DNA of 64,000 bases from CAWBFD01 sp963788115. GTDB lineage: Bacteria > Actinomycetota > Thermoleophilia > Solirubrobacterales > 70-9. The DNA lies in the NCBI GenBank assembly GCA_963788115.1, contig CAWBFD010000002.1:963110-1027109 (forward strand), in the 5' to 3' direction. The position numbers and the translations under genes are program-made. The notes under the pieces were generated by a model. That model did no database searches. It was not told the origin of the DNA and worked only from the letters and a program-made list of their open reading frames with translations. Positions 46,156 to 53,747 of this stretch are shown here, one piece after another (positions within the stretch are counted from its first letter, which is position 1; the number at the start of each line of letters is the position of its first letter).

Positions 46156-46899
46156 TCACCACATCGAGTACGCCAGCGACCGCGCCTCGCTCGCGTTCCC
46201 TCCGGGCGCGCCGGGAAGCCCGGGCAATGGGACCGGGCCACGGCAGAGATATGGCTCGCCATGGCGAACGCCGATCATCGCTCCGAACCAGCGCGCCCTC
46301 ACCTCCAACAGCTCCAGGAAGTCGCCGCCGCTCAGCGCCGTCGCCGGATCGCCGCCATCGGGGGAGAACTGGCTGCGGTAGCAGCCCACCGCCGCCCCCT
46401 TCTGCTCCCAGACCTCGGAGATGTCCACCACGAAGGAGGGCTCGAAAGGCGAGTGCGCCATATAGGAGAACTGGCGCGCGGGACGGTGTACGCCGCCGCT
46501 GCCAACCCGGCCCACGCCCGCCGCGAAGCAGCCCTCCCTGACTATCCTCCCCGCCGCCTCGTGATCGGGGTGGCGATCGGTGTCGTTGGGGGCCAGGACG
46601 GTGTGTGGCCTGGCGTCGCGAATCACATCGACCACCCGCGCCACCGCCTCGCGCGACCGCCCGAGCTCGCCGTCGGGCAAGCCCAGCGCGATCCGCTCGC
46701 TGAGCCGGAGAGTCTGCGTCGCCGCCTCCCGCTCCGTGGCACGACCTGCTGGGGTCCCCCGAGTTGCCCGCTCTCCGTTCGTCAGGTCGGCGACACCGAC
46801 TCGCAGCCCCTGCCGCACCGCGAGCGCCAGCGCACCGCCGCAGCCGATCTCCGCATCGTCGGGATGGGGGGAGAAGGCGAGGACGTCGAGCGGGTCCAA
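46156..46899 (-). CDS. bshB1: BshB1-type LmbE/PIG-L N-acetyl-glucosaminyl-malate deacetylase
   Basis: 247 aa; TTG start at 46899, one base after the upstream stop. The deacetylase zinc motif FSPHPDDAEIGCGGALA and the second His pair in NDTDRHPDHEAAGRIV are intact. BshB1-specific blocks include VADLTNGERATRGTP, LGLPDGELGRS, FEPSFVVDISEVWEQK, YRSQF and FGAMIGVRHGEPYL. It would remove the acetyl group from GlcNAc-malate to give GlcN-malate, the second step of bacillithiol synthesis. The C-terminus is 15-20 residues longer and Pro/Gly-rich. Confidence 0.85.
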   Translation of the reverse strand: MDPLDVLAFSPHPDDAEIGCGGALALAVRQGLRVGVADLTNGERATRGTPAGRATEREAATQTLRLSERIALGLPDGELGRSREAVARVVDVIRDARPHTVLAPNDTDRHPDHEAAGRIVREGCFAAGVGRVGSGGVHRPARQFSYMAHSPFEPSFVVDISEVWEQKGAAVGCYRSQFSPDGGDPATALSGGDFLELLEVRARWFGAMIGVRHGEPYLCRGPVPLPGLPGAPGGNASEARSLAYSMW

Positions 46900-46900
46900 C

Positions 46901-48064
46901 TCAGCGCCCCAGGAGATAGCTCACCATCAGGCTGTCCGCGACAAGACCGGTGCCGTCGGGGTCGCGGGACGTCAGGCTCTCGGGCACGATCATCGGTATC
47001 GGCTCCTTTTCGAGGGCCTCGCGGAGCACTCTGTTCAGCACCATGCCGTAGATCGCGCTGCTCCTGCCGGCAACCACTCCACTCGCCAGGTCGTTGATGA
47101 GCGTGGGTAACAGCACGTCAGGACTCCACCGTCGAGTCTGGGCGATTTCATCGAACGACAGCTGTCGGCGACCGAGCCGAAACCGGTAGGTGGCCCCGCA
47201 CCGACAGGTCGCGACCGCGTAGGTGCCGTCCGTTTCGTCGCGGCGCCGGAGCGGGAGACGGGTTGCGTCGGATGCGCAAGAGATGCGCAGCGGCAGGTAG
47301 TCGTCGGCGAGCGGATGGAGCAGGGGGTCGATCCCGCCCTCCCTGAGCTCGAAGAGGGCGCGATTGAAGACCTGGATCACTCGCGGCAGGACGTTAATGC
47401 AGGCCTCGACCTGCTCCGTCAGGTCCTTCTCCTCCAGCAGCGTCGAGAGGCGTACCGGCGCCAATCTGATGCCGTTCTCGGCGAGGAGGAGGTCGGTGAC
47501 CTCGGCGCTCAGGTCCGCGAGGGTGTCCGCAGGGCTCCCCAGGAGGACGGCGCGAAGGTGCGCATAACGGTCCAGCCCGCGGGCCCCGACGCCGGCTTCG
47601 CCCAGGTATGTCCTGAGCCGATCCAGTGCCTTCCTGAGCTCTCGCTTCTCGATCGGGATGAACCGGGGCTCGCGATCCTTGCTCCCGGGTGGAGCCATGG
47701 AGACGCCGACCCGCCCGCCTCGCCGTGGCCACGAGATCACGGTCATCCGCTTGTCAGAGCCGGCGCGGTCCACATCGACCCAGAGCCCGCACCCTCTGAC
47801 ATCGTGGTCCGCCTGCAACTCGCCGAGAGCGGCGAGCTTGGCGAACACCGACGCGCCGTAGTCGACGGACAGCTGCTGGCCCATGTATACGGTGGCGCTG
47901 GCACGGCCCTCGTCGCGGCCGGAGTGCCGGGAGAGGCGAGCGAGCGCGTCCCTCCCCGGCGGGGCGATGGCCTCCAGGAAGAGGCCCCGGTCGAGGAAGA
48001 CACCCTCCTCGCGCAGGAGCGCCGCGCCTCGCTCGGACGCGGCGAGTTCCGATAGGGCGCTCAT
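46901..48064 (-). CDS. BshC-like protein (putative cysteine-adding enzyme), short form with zinc ribbon
   Basis: ATG at 48064 in an ATGA overlap with bshA; about 387 aa versus about 540 for classic BshC. Similar features: ATVYMGQQLSVDYGASVFAK (BshC GQQ motif region), DVRGCGLWVDVDRAGSD, and near the C-terminus RWSPDVLLPTLINDLASGVV and PIPMIVPESLTSRDPDGTGL, laid out as in BshC. A CRCGATYRF segment with CASDATRLPLRRR looks like a zinc ribbon absent from classic BshC. Gene order between bshA and bshB1 supports a role in adding cysteine to GlcN-malate. The sequence resemblance is distant. Confidence 0.6.
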   Translation of the reverse strand: MSALSELAASERGAALLREEGVFLDRGLFLEAIAPPGRDALARLSRHSGRDEGRASATVYMGQQLSVDYGASVFAKLAALGELQADHDVRGCGLWVDVDRAGSDKRMTVISWPRRGGRVGVSMAPPGSKDREPRFIPIEKRELRKALDRLRTYLGEAGVGARGLDRYAHLRAVLLGSPADTLADLSAEVTDLLLAENGIRLAPVRLSTLLEEKDLTEQVEACINVLPRVIQVFNRALFELREGGIDPLLHPLADDYLPLRISCASDATRLPLRRRDETDGTYAVATCRCGATYRFRLGRRQLSFDEIAQTRRWSPDVLLPTLINDLASGVVAGRSSAIYGMVLNRVLREALEKEPIPMIVPESLTSRDPDGTGLVADSLMVSYLLGR

Positions 48065-49227
48065 ATGCAAGCCCCGCCGACCTGGCGGCCCGGGCGAGCG
48101 TCCCTTGCGCCTCGATCGACCAGGTCCCCGTACAGCTTCTCGTAGAGCGGCACGATTCTCTCGCAGGCGAAGCGAGCGGCCTGCCGCCTCGCGGCGCTGC
48201 CGACTCTGCGGCGCAGCGATGGGCGAGCGAGCAGCTCGGCCACCGCGTCGGTGGTGGGGGCGTGGGCGCCAACCGGAAACAGGTGGCCGGACGTTCCATC
48301 ACCGACCACCTCGGCGAGACCACCCACCCGGGTGGCGACCACCGGGATGCCACTCGCCATCGCCTCCGCCGCGGCCAGGCAGAAGCTCTCGACGACGCTG
48401 GTCATCAGCAGCAGATCGGTCTCAGGCAGGATCGTCGCGACGTCGGTCGTGGCGCCGAAGAAGCGCACGGCGTCTTCCGCGCCGGCCGCGGAGAGCATCG
48501 CTCTCAGCGCAGGCAGCCTCGGCCCATCTCCAACCAGCCACAGCTCGGCATCCATGCGGTCGCGGACCGAAAGGAAGACGTGGGCCAGGCTGCGAGGATC
48601 CTTTACGCCCCGGAAGTTCGAGACGTGAACGATGCGAGGCCGGTCGCGATGGGGGGACTGCGTCGGCTTGAACCGGGTGATGTCGATGAAGTTCGGGATG
48701 ACCAAGGGCGGCTCGCGCAGGGCGAAGAGATGGCGGGCGAGCCGAGCGTGGTCGTGTGAGACGGTGGTGACCGCGGCGAGGGCGTGCAGGCTTTCGCTGA
48801 GCAACCGGCGCTGGGCCGGCTGCCGGCCGTGGATGCTGACGTCGGTGCCGTGAAGCGTCGCGACCGTCACCGGACCCGCTTCTCCAAGCCCGCGGGCTAA
48901 CGACGCGGCGACGTGCGCGAACGGGACCGCGTAGTGCGCGTGCAGAACCTGGAGGTGCTCGCGACGCGCAACGCCCGCCACGAACGAGCGGAACTCGGCT
49001 TGCTCGTTGCTGCTCCAGTCCACATTCAGGCCGACCGGGATGCCCCCGTTGGCAGGGGGAAGGAGGGTGTGCAGGACCACCCCGCTGTCTCTCAGCCAGT
49101 CTGCCACCGGCGGCCGGCGTGCCATCAGATGAACGCTGTGTCCGCGTTGCGCGAGCTCGCTCGCAAGGGTGCAGGCGATCCGGACGCTCCCCCCGATTCC
49201 GTTGTGGCAGAGGAGGCCGACCCTCAT
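48061..49227 (-). CDS. bshA: BshA-like GT4 glycosyltransferase (GlcNAc-malate synthase)
   Basis: 388 aa, ATG in an ATGA overlap with the large PIG-L gene. GT-B fold: GLLCHNGIGGSVRIACTLAS, LQVLHAHYAVPFAHVAASLA, VTVATLHGTDVSIHGRQPAQ, VIPNFIDITRFKPTQSPHR, HVSNFRGVKDPRSLAHVF, LVGDGPRLPALR and VVESFCLAAAEAMASGIPV (the E-x7-E donor motif). The ALHGTD and HISNFR-type blocks are those of BshA rather than general GT4 enzymes. It would join GlcNAc from UDP-GlcNAc to L-malate, first step of bacillithiol formation. MshA, its mycothiol counterpart, is the alternative. Confidence 0.82.
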   Translation of the reverse strand: MRVGLLCHNGIGGSVRIACTLASELAQRGHSVHLMARRPPVADWLRDSGVVLHTLLPPANGGIPVGLNVDWSSNEQAEFRSFVAGVARREHLQVLHAHYAVPFAHVAASLARGLGEAGPVTVATLHGTDVSIHGRQPAQRRLLSESLHALAAVTTVSHDHARLARHLFALREPPLVIPNFIDITRFKPTQSPHRDRPRIVHVSNFRGVKDPRSLAHVFLSVRDRMDAELWLVGDGPRLPALRAMLSAAGAEDAVRFFGATTDVATILPETDLLLMTSVVESFCLAAAEAMASGIPVVATRVGGLAEVVGDGTSGHLFPVGAHAPTTDAVAELLARPSLRRRVGSAARRQAARFACERIVPLYEKLYGDLVDRGARDARPGRQVGGACI

Positions 49228-52200
49228 CCAAGCGATCCGGGCTGGGTGGCCATTCTCTTCGCGAGAAGCATGAGAAGCGCCCGAGACACCTCCGGCTGGG
49301 CTTCCAGCAGTCGCTCGAGCTGCTCCTCCTCGAGCACGATCAGCCGCGCTGGGCCCCGAGCGACGATCGAAGCGCTCCGTGTCACCTTTCCGAGCGCCGC
49401 CACTTCGCCGATACAGGCCCCCCTTCCGCAGACCGTCAGCTCTTCCTCGGCGCCATCACGGCGCCTCAGGATCGAGACCTCCCCCTCGCGGATGACATAC
49501 ACCTCACGTGCGGGATCGCCCTGAGAGGAGATCACGGTGCCGTCCTCCACGAGACGCTCCGATGCGAGCTTGGCCAGCGTCGCCAGTCGCGAATCGGGCA
49601 GCGAGGCGAAGATCTCCGTCCCCTTCATGAACTCCATCCTCTCCGACAGGCGGACCGCTGGGAGCGCGAGGAGGTTCGCGAACAGCCGGAAGGCCCCGGG
49701 CACCCCGGCGGCCAGCTGGCGGTAGAGCGAATAGCCGCAGTAGACATAGGTGCCGCGCCCGTAGTCGGCGACCATTAGCCCGCCGAGCCTAGGATCCTCG
49801 CCTGGATCGGCGCAAGCCAACAGCGGCCGGTAACGTCGATCCCACTCGCCAAAGAAGTACCGACCGCGCTCCTGGACCCACCCGTCGAAGTCCTCGTCCC
49901 GGATCTCGTTGGGCACGTGGAAGAGGGAGTGTTCGGGCGCGAGGAAGCGGACGGGGGCCCCCTCGTCGGTGACGCGATCGTGGGGCTCGCTGTAGCGGAA
50001 AGGGTACGGGGCCAAGCCTGGCGCCTGATAGCCGTACGGCTGATGCTGGACGATCAGCGTCCCCCCGCCTTCGATGTAATCCAGTACGCGGCGGGCGGCT
50101 GCCCGGAGCTGGGCACTCCTCGAGTAGGCACCAGGCCCAACCATGATCGCGTCGAAGCGAGAAAAGTCGAGGCGCTGGAGCTCCTCGTCGTCGACCACGT
50201 GGAACCGGGCCCCAAAGGGCTCCAGCAGCCCCGCCACGTCTTCCTCGTCGCCGGCGATGTAGGCGCAGTGCAGTGATCGAGCGAAGCGAGCCTGAATGAG
50301 ATGAAGCTCGACCTCGGCGGGGCTGAGCAGGAAGGTCTCGCGAATGCAGCTCGCGGGATCGGGCTCGCCGGTGAGATGCGCGGGACCCATGCGCGCGGGC
50401 ATGAGGCCCGTTGTGTAGCTACGCCCCTCCACGTGCACGCGATAGCGAAGCGACTCGCTGCCCGGCGAAGCGGTGGCGGGAATGGTCAGTGCGAACGAAT
50501 AAGGCCGACTCTCGTCGCCGCCGAGCGAGAGGTCGATCCCGCTCGGATCGACGGCCGTACCCGAGGGGGCCTCGAGCTCGAGCCGGCCGCTCAGGGTCCT
50601 CTCGGTGTGGTTGCGCACCAGCACGTCGAGCTCGATCTGGATCTGATCGGCGATTGGGTCCGGCTCGAACGGCTGTCGTAACGGCCGGCCTCTCCCCTCG
50701 CGCCGTTCATGGCGCGCCTGCGCACACACCACGGCGGAGTCGGAGCGTAAGGAGACAGGGGGGATGACGGCGGGGTAGAGCTCGCGGAAGCCGCCGGGAA
50801 AAGCGCTGCGCGCGACGGCCGGGGCTCGGATCACGAGACGCTTTCCTTCCACCTGAATCTGGCACTGGGCCTCGAAGCGAGGGGGGCGGAAGGGACGCGA
50901 GCAGTATCGCTCCGGCGGCCAGCGGTATGCGTACGGTTCCGGTGGCTCCACCAGCCAGTACGGGCAGCTGAGCGCAGCCCCTTGCGACACGCTGACCGTG
51001 AACCCCGTCTCGACGTCCGCGCCGGGCCTCGCCGCAGAGCCGCCGTCTCCGTCGTTGGCCGTTTGCACCCGGCAGTCAGGCGAAACGCGGAGCCGTGTGG
51101 CCTCGATATCGACGTCGAGTGGCCCGAAGTTCCAGAGGCGAGTCCGGACTTCGAACGTTTGTCCCGGGATGACGTGCACGGCCCCACTGCGGCACTCCAG
51201 TCGTAGGCCGAGGCATGCCGCGGCCGTCTCCTCCAGATCGTCGAGCTTCCGCAGCAGATACGTCGACAAGGCCACCCTAGGTGGCCCCGCGAGGCGGGAG
51301 TCGAGCTGTGAGACGGCCGCGCGGGTGGCCGATATTGCCGAGAGCAGATGGCGTCCCGCCGCGGTGGCGTCTGGGCTCCGGTAGGCGGCGAGCGCTCCCT
51401 CGATATGTCCCTTGATCCCCTGTAGTTGCTCCCGCAGCCACCCGGAGTCCTCCCCCGCATGGTCGGCGACCCCGGTGAGCTCGGGATCAAACCCCTCGAG
51501 GAGGCCCCCTTGCCGGCTGACATCCCCGCCTTCGTCGCGACTCGAGTCCTCTATCAGCCGGTAGTAGTAGACGAAGCGGCCGGGCCCGGGAAGCAACGCC
51601 ATTCCTTGCGAGATGTGCTGGTTGAGCGCCGACCAGCCCTGCTCCTGAAAGGTTCGACCACCGATTGGATCCAGCGCTCCCGTGTCGATGCGGATCAGTC
51701 CCTCCCGCTCCAGGTCATCCCGCAAGGCCCCTAACGACGCCAGGTCCTGTTCGGGCATCCAGTCCCCGCCCACCGACTGATAGAGCCGCCGCGGCTGCCA
51801 AGCCTCCAAGCCCAGCCGACGGAGCTCCGGGAACAGATTGGGGTCGCCGGCCGCCCGAAACGCCTCGGCCGTCACTGCCCCCACGGCCTGATGGTGGCCG
51901 TGCTCGTCGGCGGGCTGTCCGGTCCAGCGGGAGATGACGATCTCCGGCTGCACAAGGCGTATGGCCCGAACGATCTCGCGAAGTACGGCCTTTCTTCCCC
52001 ACTTCGCGAGCGTGTCGGAGCCGCTCTTGCTGTAGCCGAAGTCATAGAAGGGGCCGAACAGGGCCTCCGCTCCGTCGATGGCACGAGCGTCTTCGCTCTC
52101 CCAGCTGCGGAAGACTCCCAGCGCCTCGCCTCGGTAGGAGTTGAGCCGATTCTGCCCAGCCTCTCCCCGCGTGGCGGACCAGTAGACGGTGCGCACGCAG

Positions 52201-52355
52201 AGGCCGTGTGCGAGATAGGCGAGGAGACCGCTGTCCTCGTCGTCGGGGTGCGCTCCCACCTGAAGCACCGCACCGGCCATCGGCAGCGACCGGAGCCGAT
52301 AACTCAAGCCGGCGGCGTCGAGGGATGCCCCTTCCTGGCCAACCCGCCACCCCAC
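49224..52355 (-). CDS. PIG-L deacetylase / beta-sandwich / amidotransferase-fold / cNMP-binding fusion protein
   Basis: 1043 aa, GTG at 52355 preceded by GGAGGAG at 6 nt. N-terminus (25-330): PIG-L/LmbE hydrolase with VLQVGAHPDDEDSGLLAYLA, GEAGQNRLNSYRGEALGVF and DEHGHHQAVGAV zinc motifs. Middle (380-660): two beta-sandwich modules (IPGQTFEVRTRLWNFG, IQIELDVLVRNHTERTLSG). Next (690-905): GATase/ThuA-like domain (CAYIAGDEEDVAGLLEPFGA, RFDAIMVGPGAYSRS, EGGGTLIVQHQPYGY). End (915-1035): cNMP-binding barrel (IFASLPDSRLATLAKLASER, GACIGEVAALGKVTRSAS). First gene of the operon. It has no signal peptide. By analogy with Mca in mycothiol metabolism it may cleave S-conjugates. Confidence 0.8.
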   Translation of the reverse strand: MGWRVGQEGASLDAAGLSYRLRSLPMAGAVLQVGAHPDDEDSGLLAYLAHGLCVRTVYWSATRGEAGQNRLNSYRGEALGVFRSWESEDARAIDGAEALFGPFYDFGYSKSGSDTLAKWGRKAVLREIVRAIRLVQPEIVISRWTGQPADEHGHHQAVGAVTAEAFRAAGDPNLFPELRRLGLEAWQPRRLYQSVGGDWMPEQDLASLGALRDDLEREGLIRIDTGALDPIGGRTFQEQGWSALNQHISQGMALLPGPGRFVYYYRLIEDSSRDEGGDVSRQGGLLEGFDPELTGVADHAGEDSGWLREQLQGIKGHIEGALAAYRSPDATAAGRHLLSAISATRAAVSQLDSRLAGPPRVALSTYLLRKLDDLEETAAACLGLRLECRSGAVHVIPGQTFEVRTRLWNFGPLDVDIEATRLRVSPDCRVQTANDGDGGSAARPGADVETGFTVSVSQGAALSCPYWLVEPPEPYAYRWPPERYCSRPFRPPRFEAQCQIQVEGKRLVIRAPAVARSAFPGGFRELYPAVIPPVSLRSDSAVVCAQARHERREGRGRPLRQPFEPDPIADQIQIELDVLVRNHTERTLSGRLELEAPSGTAVDPSGIDLSLGGDESRPYSFALTIPATASPGSESLRYRVHVEGRSYTTGLMPARMGPAHLTGEPDPASCIRETFLLSPAEVELHLIQARFARSLHCAYIAGDEEDVAGLLEPFGARFHVVDDEELQRLDFSRFDAIMVGPGAYSRSAQLRAAARRVLDYIEGGGTLIVQHQPYGYQAPGLAPYPFRYSEPHDRVTDEGAPVRFLAPEHSLFHVPNEIRDEDFDGWVQERGRYFFGEWDRRYRPLLACADPGEDPRLGGLMVADYGRGTYVYCGYSLYRQLAAGVPGAFRLFANLLALPAVRLSERMEFMKGTEIFASLPDSRLATLAKLASERLVEDGTVISSQGDPAREVYVIREGEVSILRRRDGAEEELTVCGRGACIGEVAALGKVTRSASIVARGPARLIVLEEEQLERLLEAQPEVSRALLMLLAKRMATQPGSLG

Positions 52356-52488
52356 CTACGCTCCTCCAAGCAAGTGCACGGGTTCGTCGTCTACGTCAGC
52401 ATCGTCGGGTAACGGACACAGCCACCCTATCCGAAGCCTTCCGCTCCAACAAACGTCGCAGACCGGGCCAGACTGCCTAACTCCGCCG

Positions 52489-53427
52489 CTATTCGCACCC
52501 CGCTCCGTCGCCGTTCGCGTCGAGCCCGTGCGGGTCGGACCCGGTGACCGCAACGGTGCCGTTCAGATCCGCGCAGTCGACGTCCGGCGGGTATGTCGGC
52601 ACGCAGGGGGAGTAGCCGGACTCGCATCCACTGCCGGCGCCGCCGGCGCTTGCGACGCCCCGCGCGCCGCCACCATCCGGGTTGCCGCCCGCACCGCCGC
52701 CGCCTCCTCCGACGGGCTTGTCGGTGTCGCCGCCACAGGTCTTTGGTGACCAGAGCCCGCGGGCGTGCCGGCGGGCGTCGGCCGCCAGGCGCCGGAACAG
52801 CTCCGCGTACTCGACGTTGGGCGGGATCGTGAGCGGCGCCGCATACCCCTCCTTGACGAGGGCCGCGTTGAAGAACGTTCCTCCCGCTAGCCAGAGATAC
52901 ACGAGGTCTCGGCCGTAGTCGTCCACGCGCTCGACCCCTGGCAGGTAGTAGACGGTCTCTCCGGGCGTCATCAGGCGCGAGGCGAACGCCGAGGCCTCCT
53001 CCCCGTAGCACTCCTCGCCGAAGTACACCTCGGGCGTGTCGACCCCGATCAGGCGCGAGGCGCCGATTCCCGCGAGCTCGACCGTGTCCCCGTCGGTGAT
53101 CGAGACCACGGTCGTCCGCTTGGTGCGATCGGGGATACCCAGGGCCTCGGACTCCGGCTTCTCTTGCTCCGGCCGCTCGGTTCGCTGGTCGTCATCGCCT
53201 GCACCGGACTGACGCGGCCGCCGGCGCGAGCCGGCGTGGCGATCGCCCCCCTCTTGGCCGCCATCGATCGGCGCCTCGTTGCCGGCGGCGTCGCCCGCCG
53301 AGGCGGCTCGATGGTCGGGGCGGGGATCCTCCCCACCGTCGGAGATCACGGCGACCGCGACCACCACGGTGATCGCCAAGGCAATCAACGAGCCGAGCCA
53401 GATTCTTCCTGATTGTCGCTGCCGCAT
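52489..53427 (-). CDS. membrane-anchored thermonuclease (SNase-like) with excalibur-like calcium motif
   Basis: 312 aa. N-terminal anchor (IWLGSLIALAITVVVAVAVI), a charged linker to residue about 95, then the staphylococcal-nuclease fold: VVSITDGDTVELAGIGASRL, IGVDTPEVYFGEECYGEEA (metal Asp, catalytic Arg/Glu region), VERVDDYGRDLVYLWLAGG. A Gly-rich spacer leads to an excalibur-like Cys/Asp motif DCADLNGTVAVTGSDPHGLD and ANGDGAGCE. It cuts extracellular DNA or RNA in a calcium-dependent way. It lies 134 nt upstream of the five-gene operon on the same strand. Confidence 0.88.
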   Translation of the reverse strand: MRQRQSGRIWLGSLIALAITVVVAVAVISDGGEDPRPDHRAASAGDAAGNEAPIDGGQEGGDRHAGSRRRPRQSGAGDDDQRTERPEQEKPESEALGIPDRTKRTTVVSITDGDTVELAGIGASRLIGVDTPEVYFGEECYGEEASAFASRLMTPGETVYYLPGVERVDDYGRDLVYLWLAGGTFFNAALVKEGYAAPLTIPPNVEYAELFRRLAADARRHARGLWSPKTCGGDTDKPVGGGGGGAGGNPDGGGARGVASAGGAGSGCESGYSPCVPTYPPDVDCADLNGTVAVTGSDPHGLDANGDGAGCE

Positions 53428-53747
53428 ACCCCTCAGGTGGTGGAGCTCATGCTTCCCGCTCCATCAGCTCCTCGGCCGTACCTGGCTGGAATCGCCGCAG
53501 GTGGCGGGCATGTCGCCCGAGCTCATTCATTCCTCCCTCAACGATCGTGTTGTCCCCGGAGCAGGTGCCCAACGCCCTGGGTGCCTGCTTGCGCCTCTGG
53601 ATCAATGGTGCCATGCCGACCCGCCGCTGACCATCGTCAGGGTGATTCGAGGTCCCCGACCGACTTCGGCGCAAGCTCTCAACGAAGCGCGTCTTCGACC
53701 CGGCCCAGGTACTGCTGAATCGCGTCGTCGGGCCGCGCTCGGCAGCG
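53428..53747. other. 320-bp intergenic stretch, no convincing gene
   Basis: Between the nuclease start and the end of the USP-UbiB gene. The only candidate is a 27-aa minus-strand frame (53447-53530, MNELGRHARHLRRFQ...) with GAGGGAGGA immediately before the ATG, too close to be a good ribosome site. No clear hairpin or repeat is visible; it presumably carries the nuclease promoter. Confidence 0.4.
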
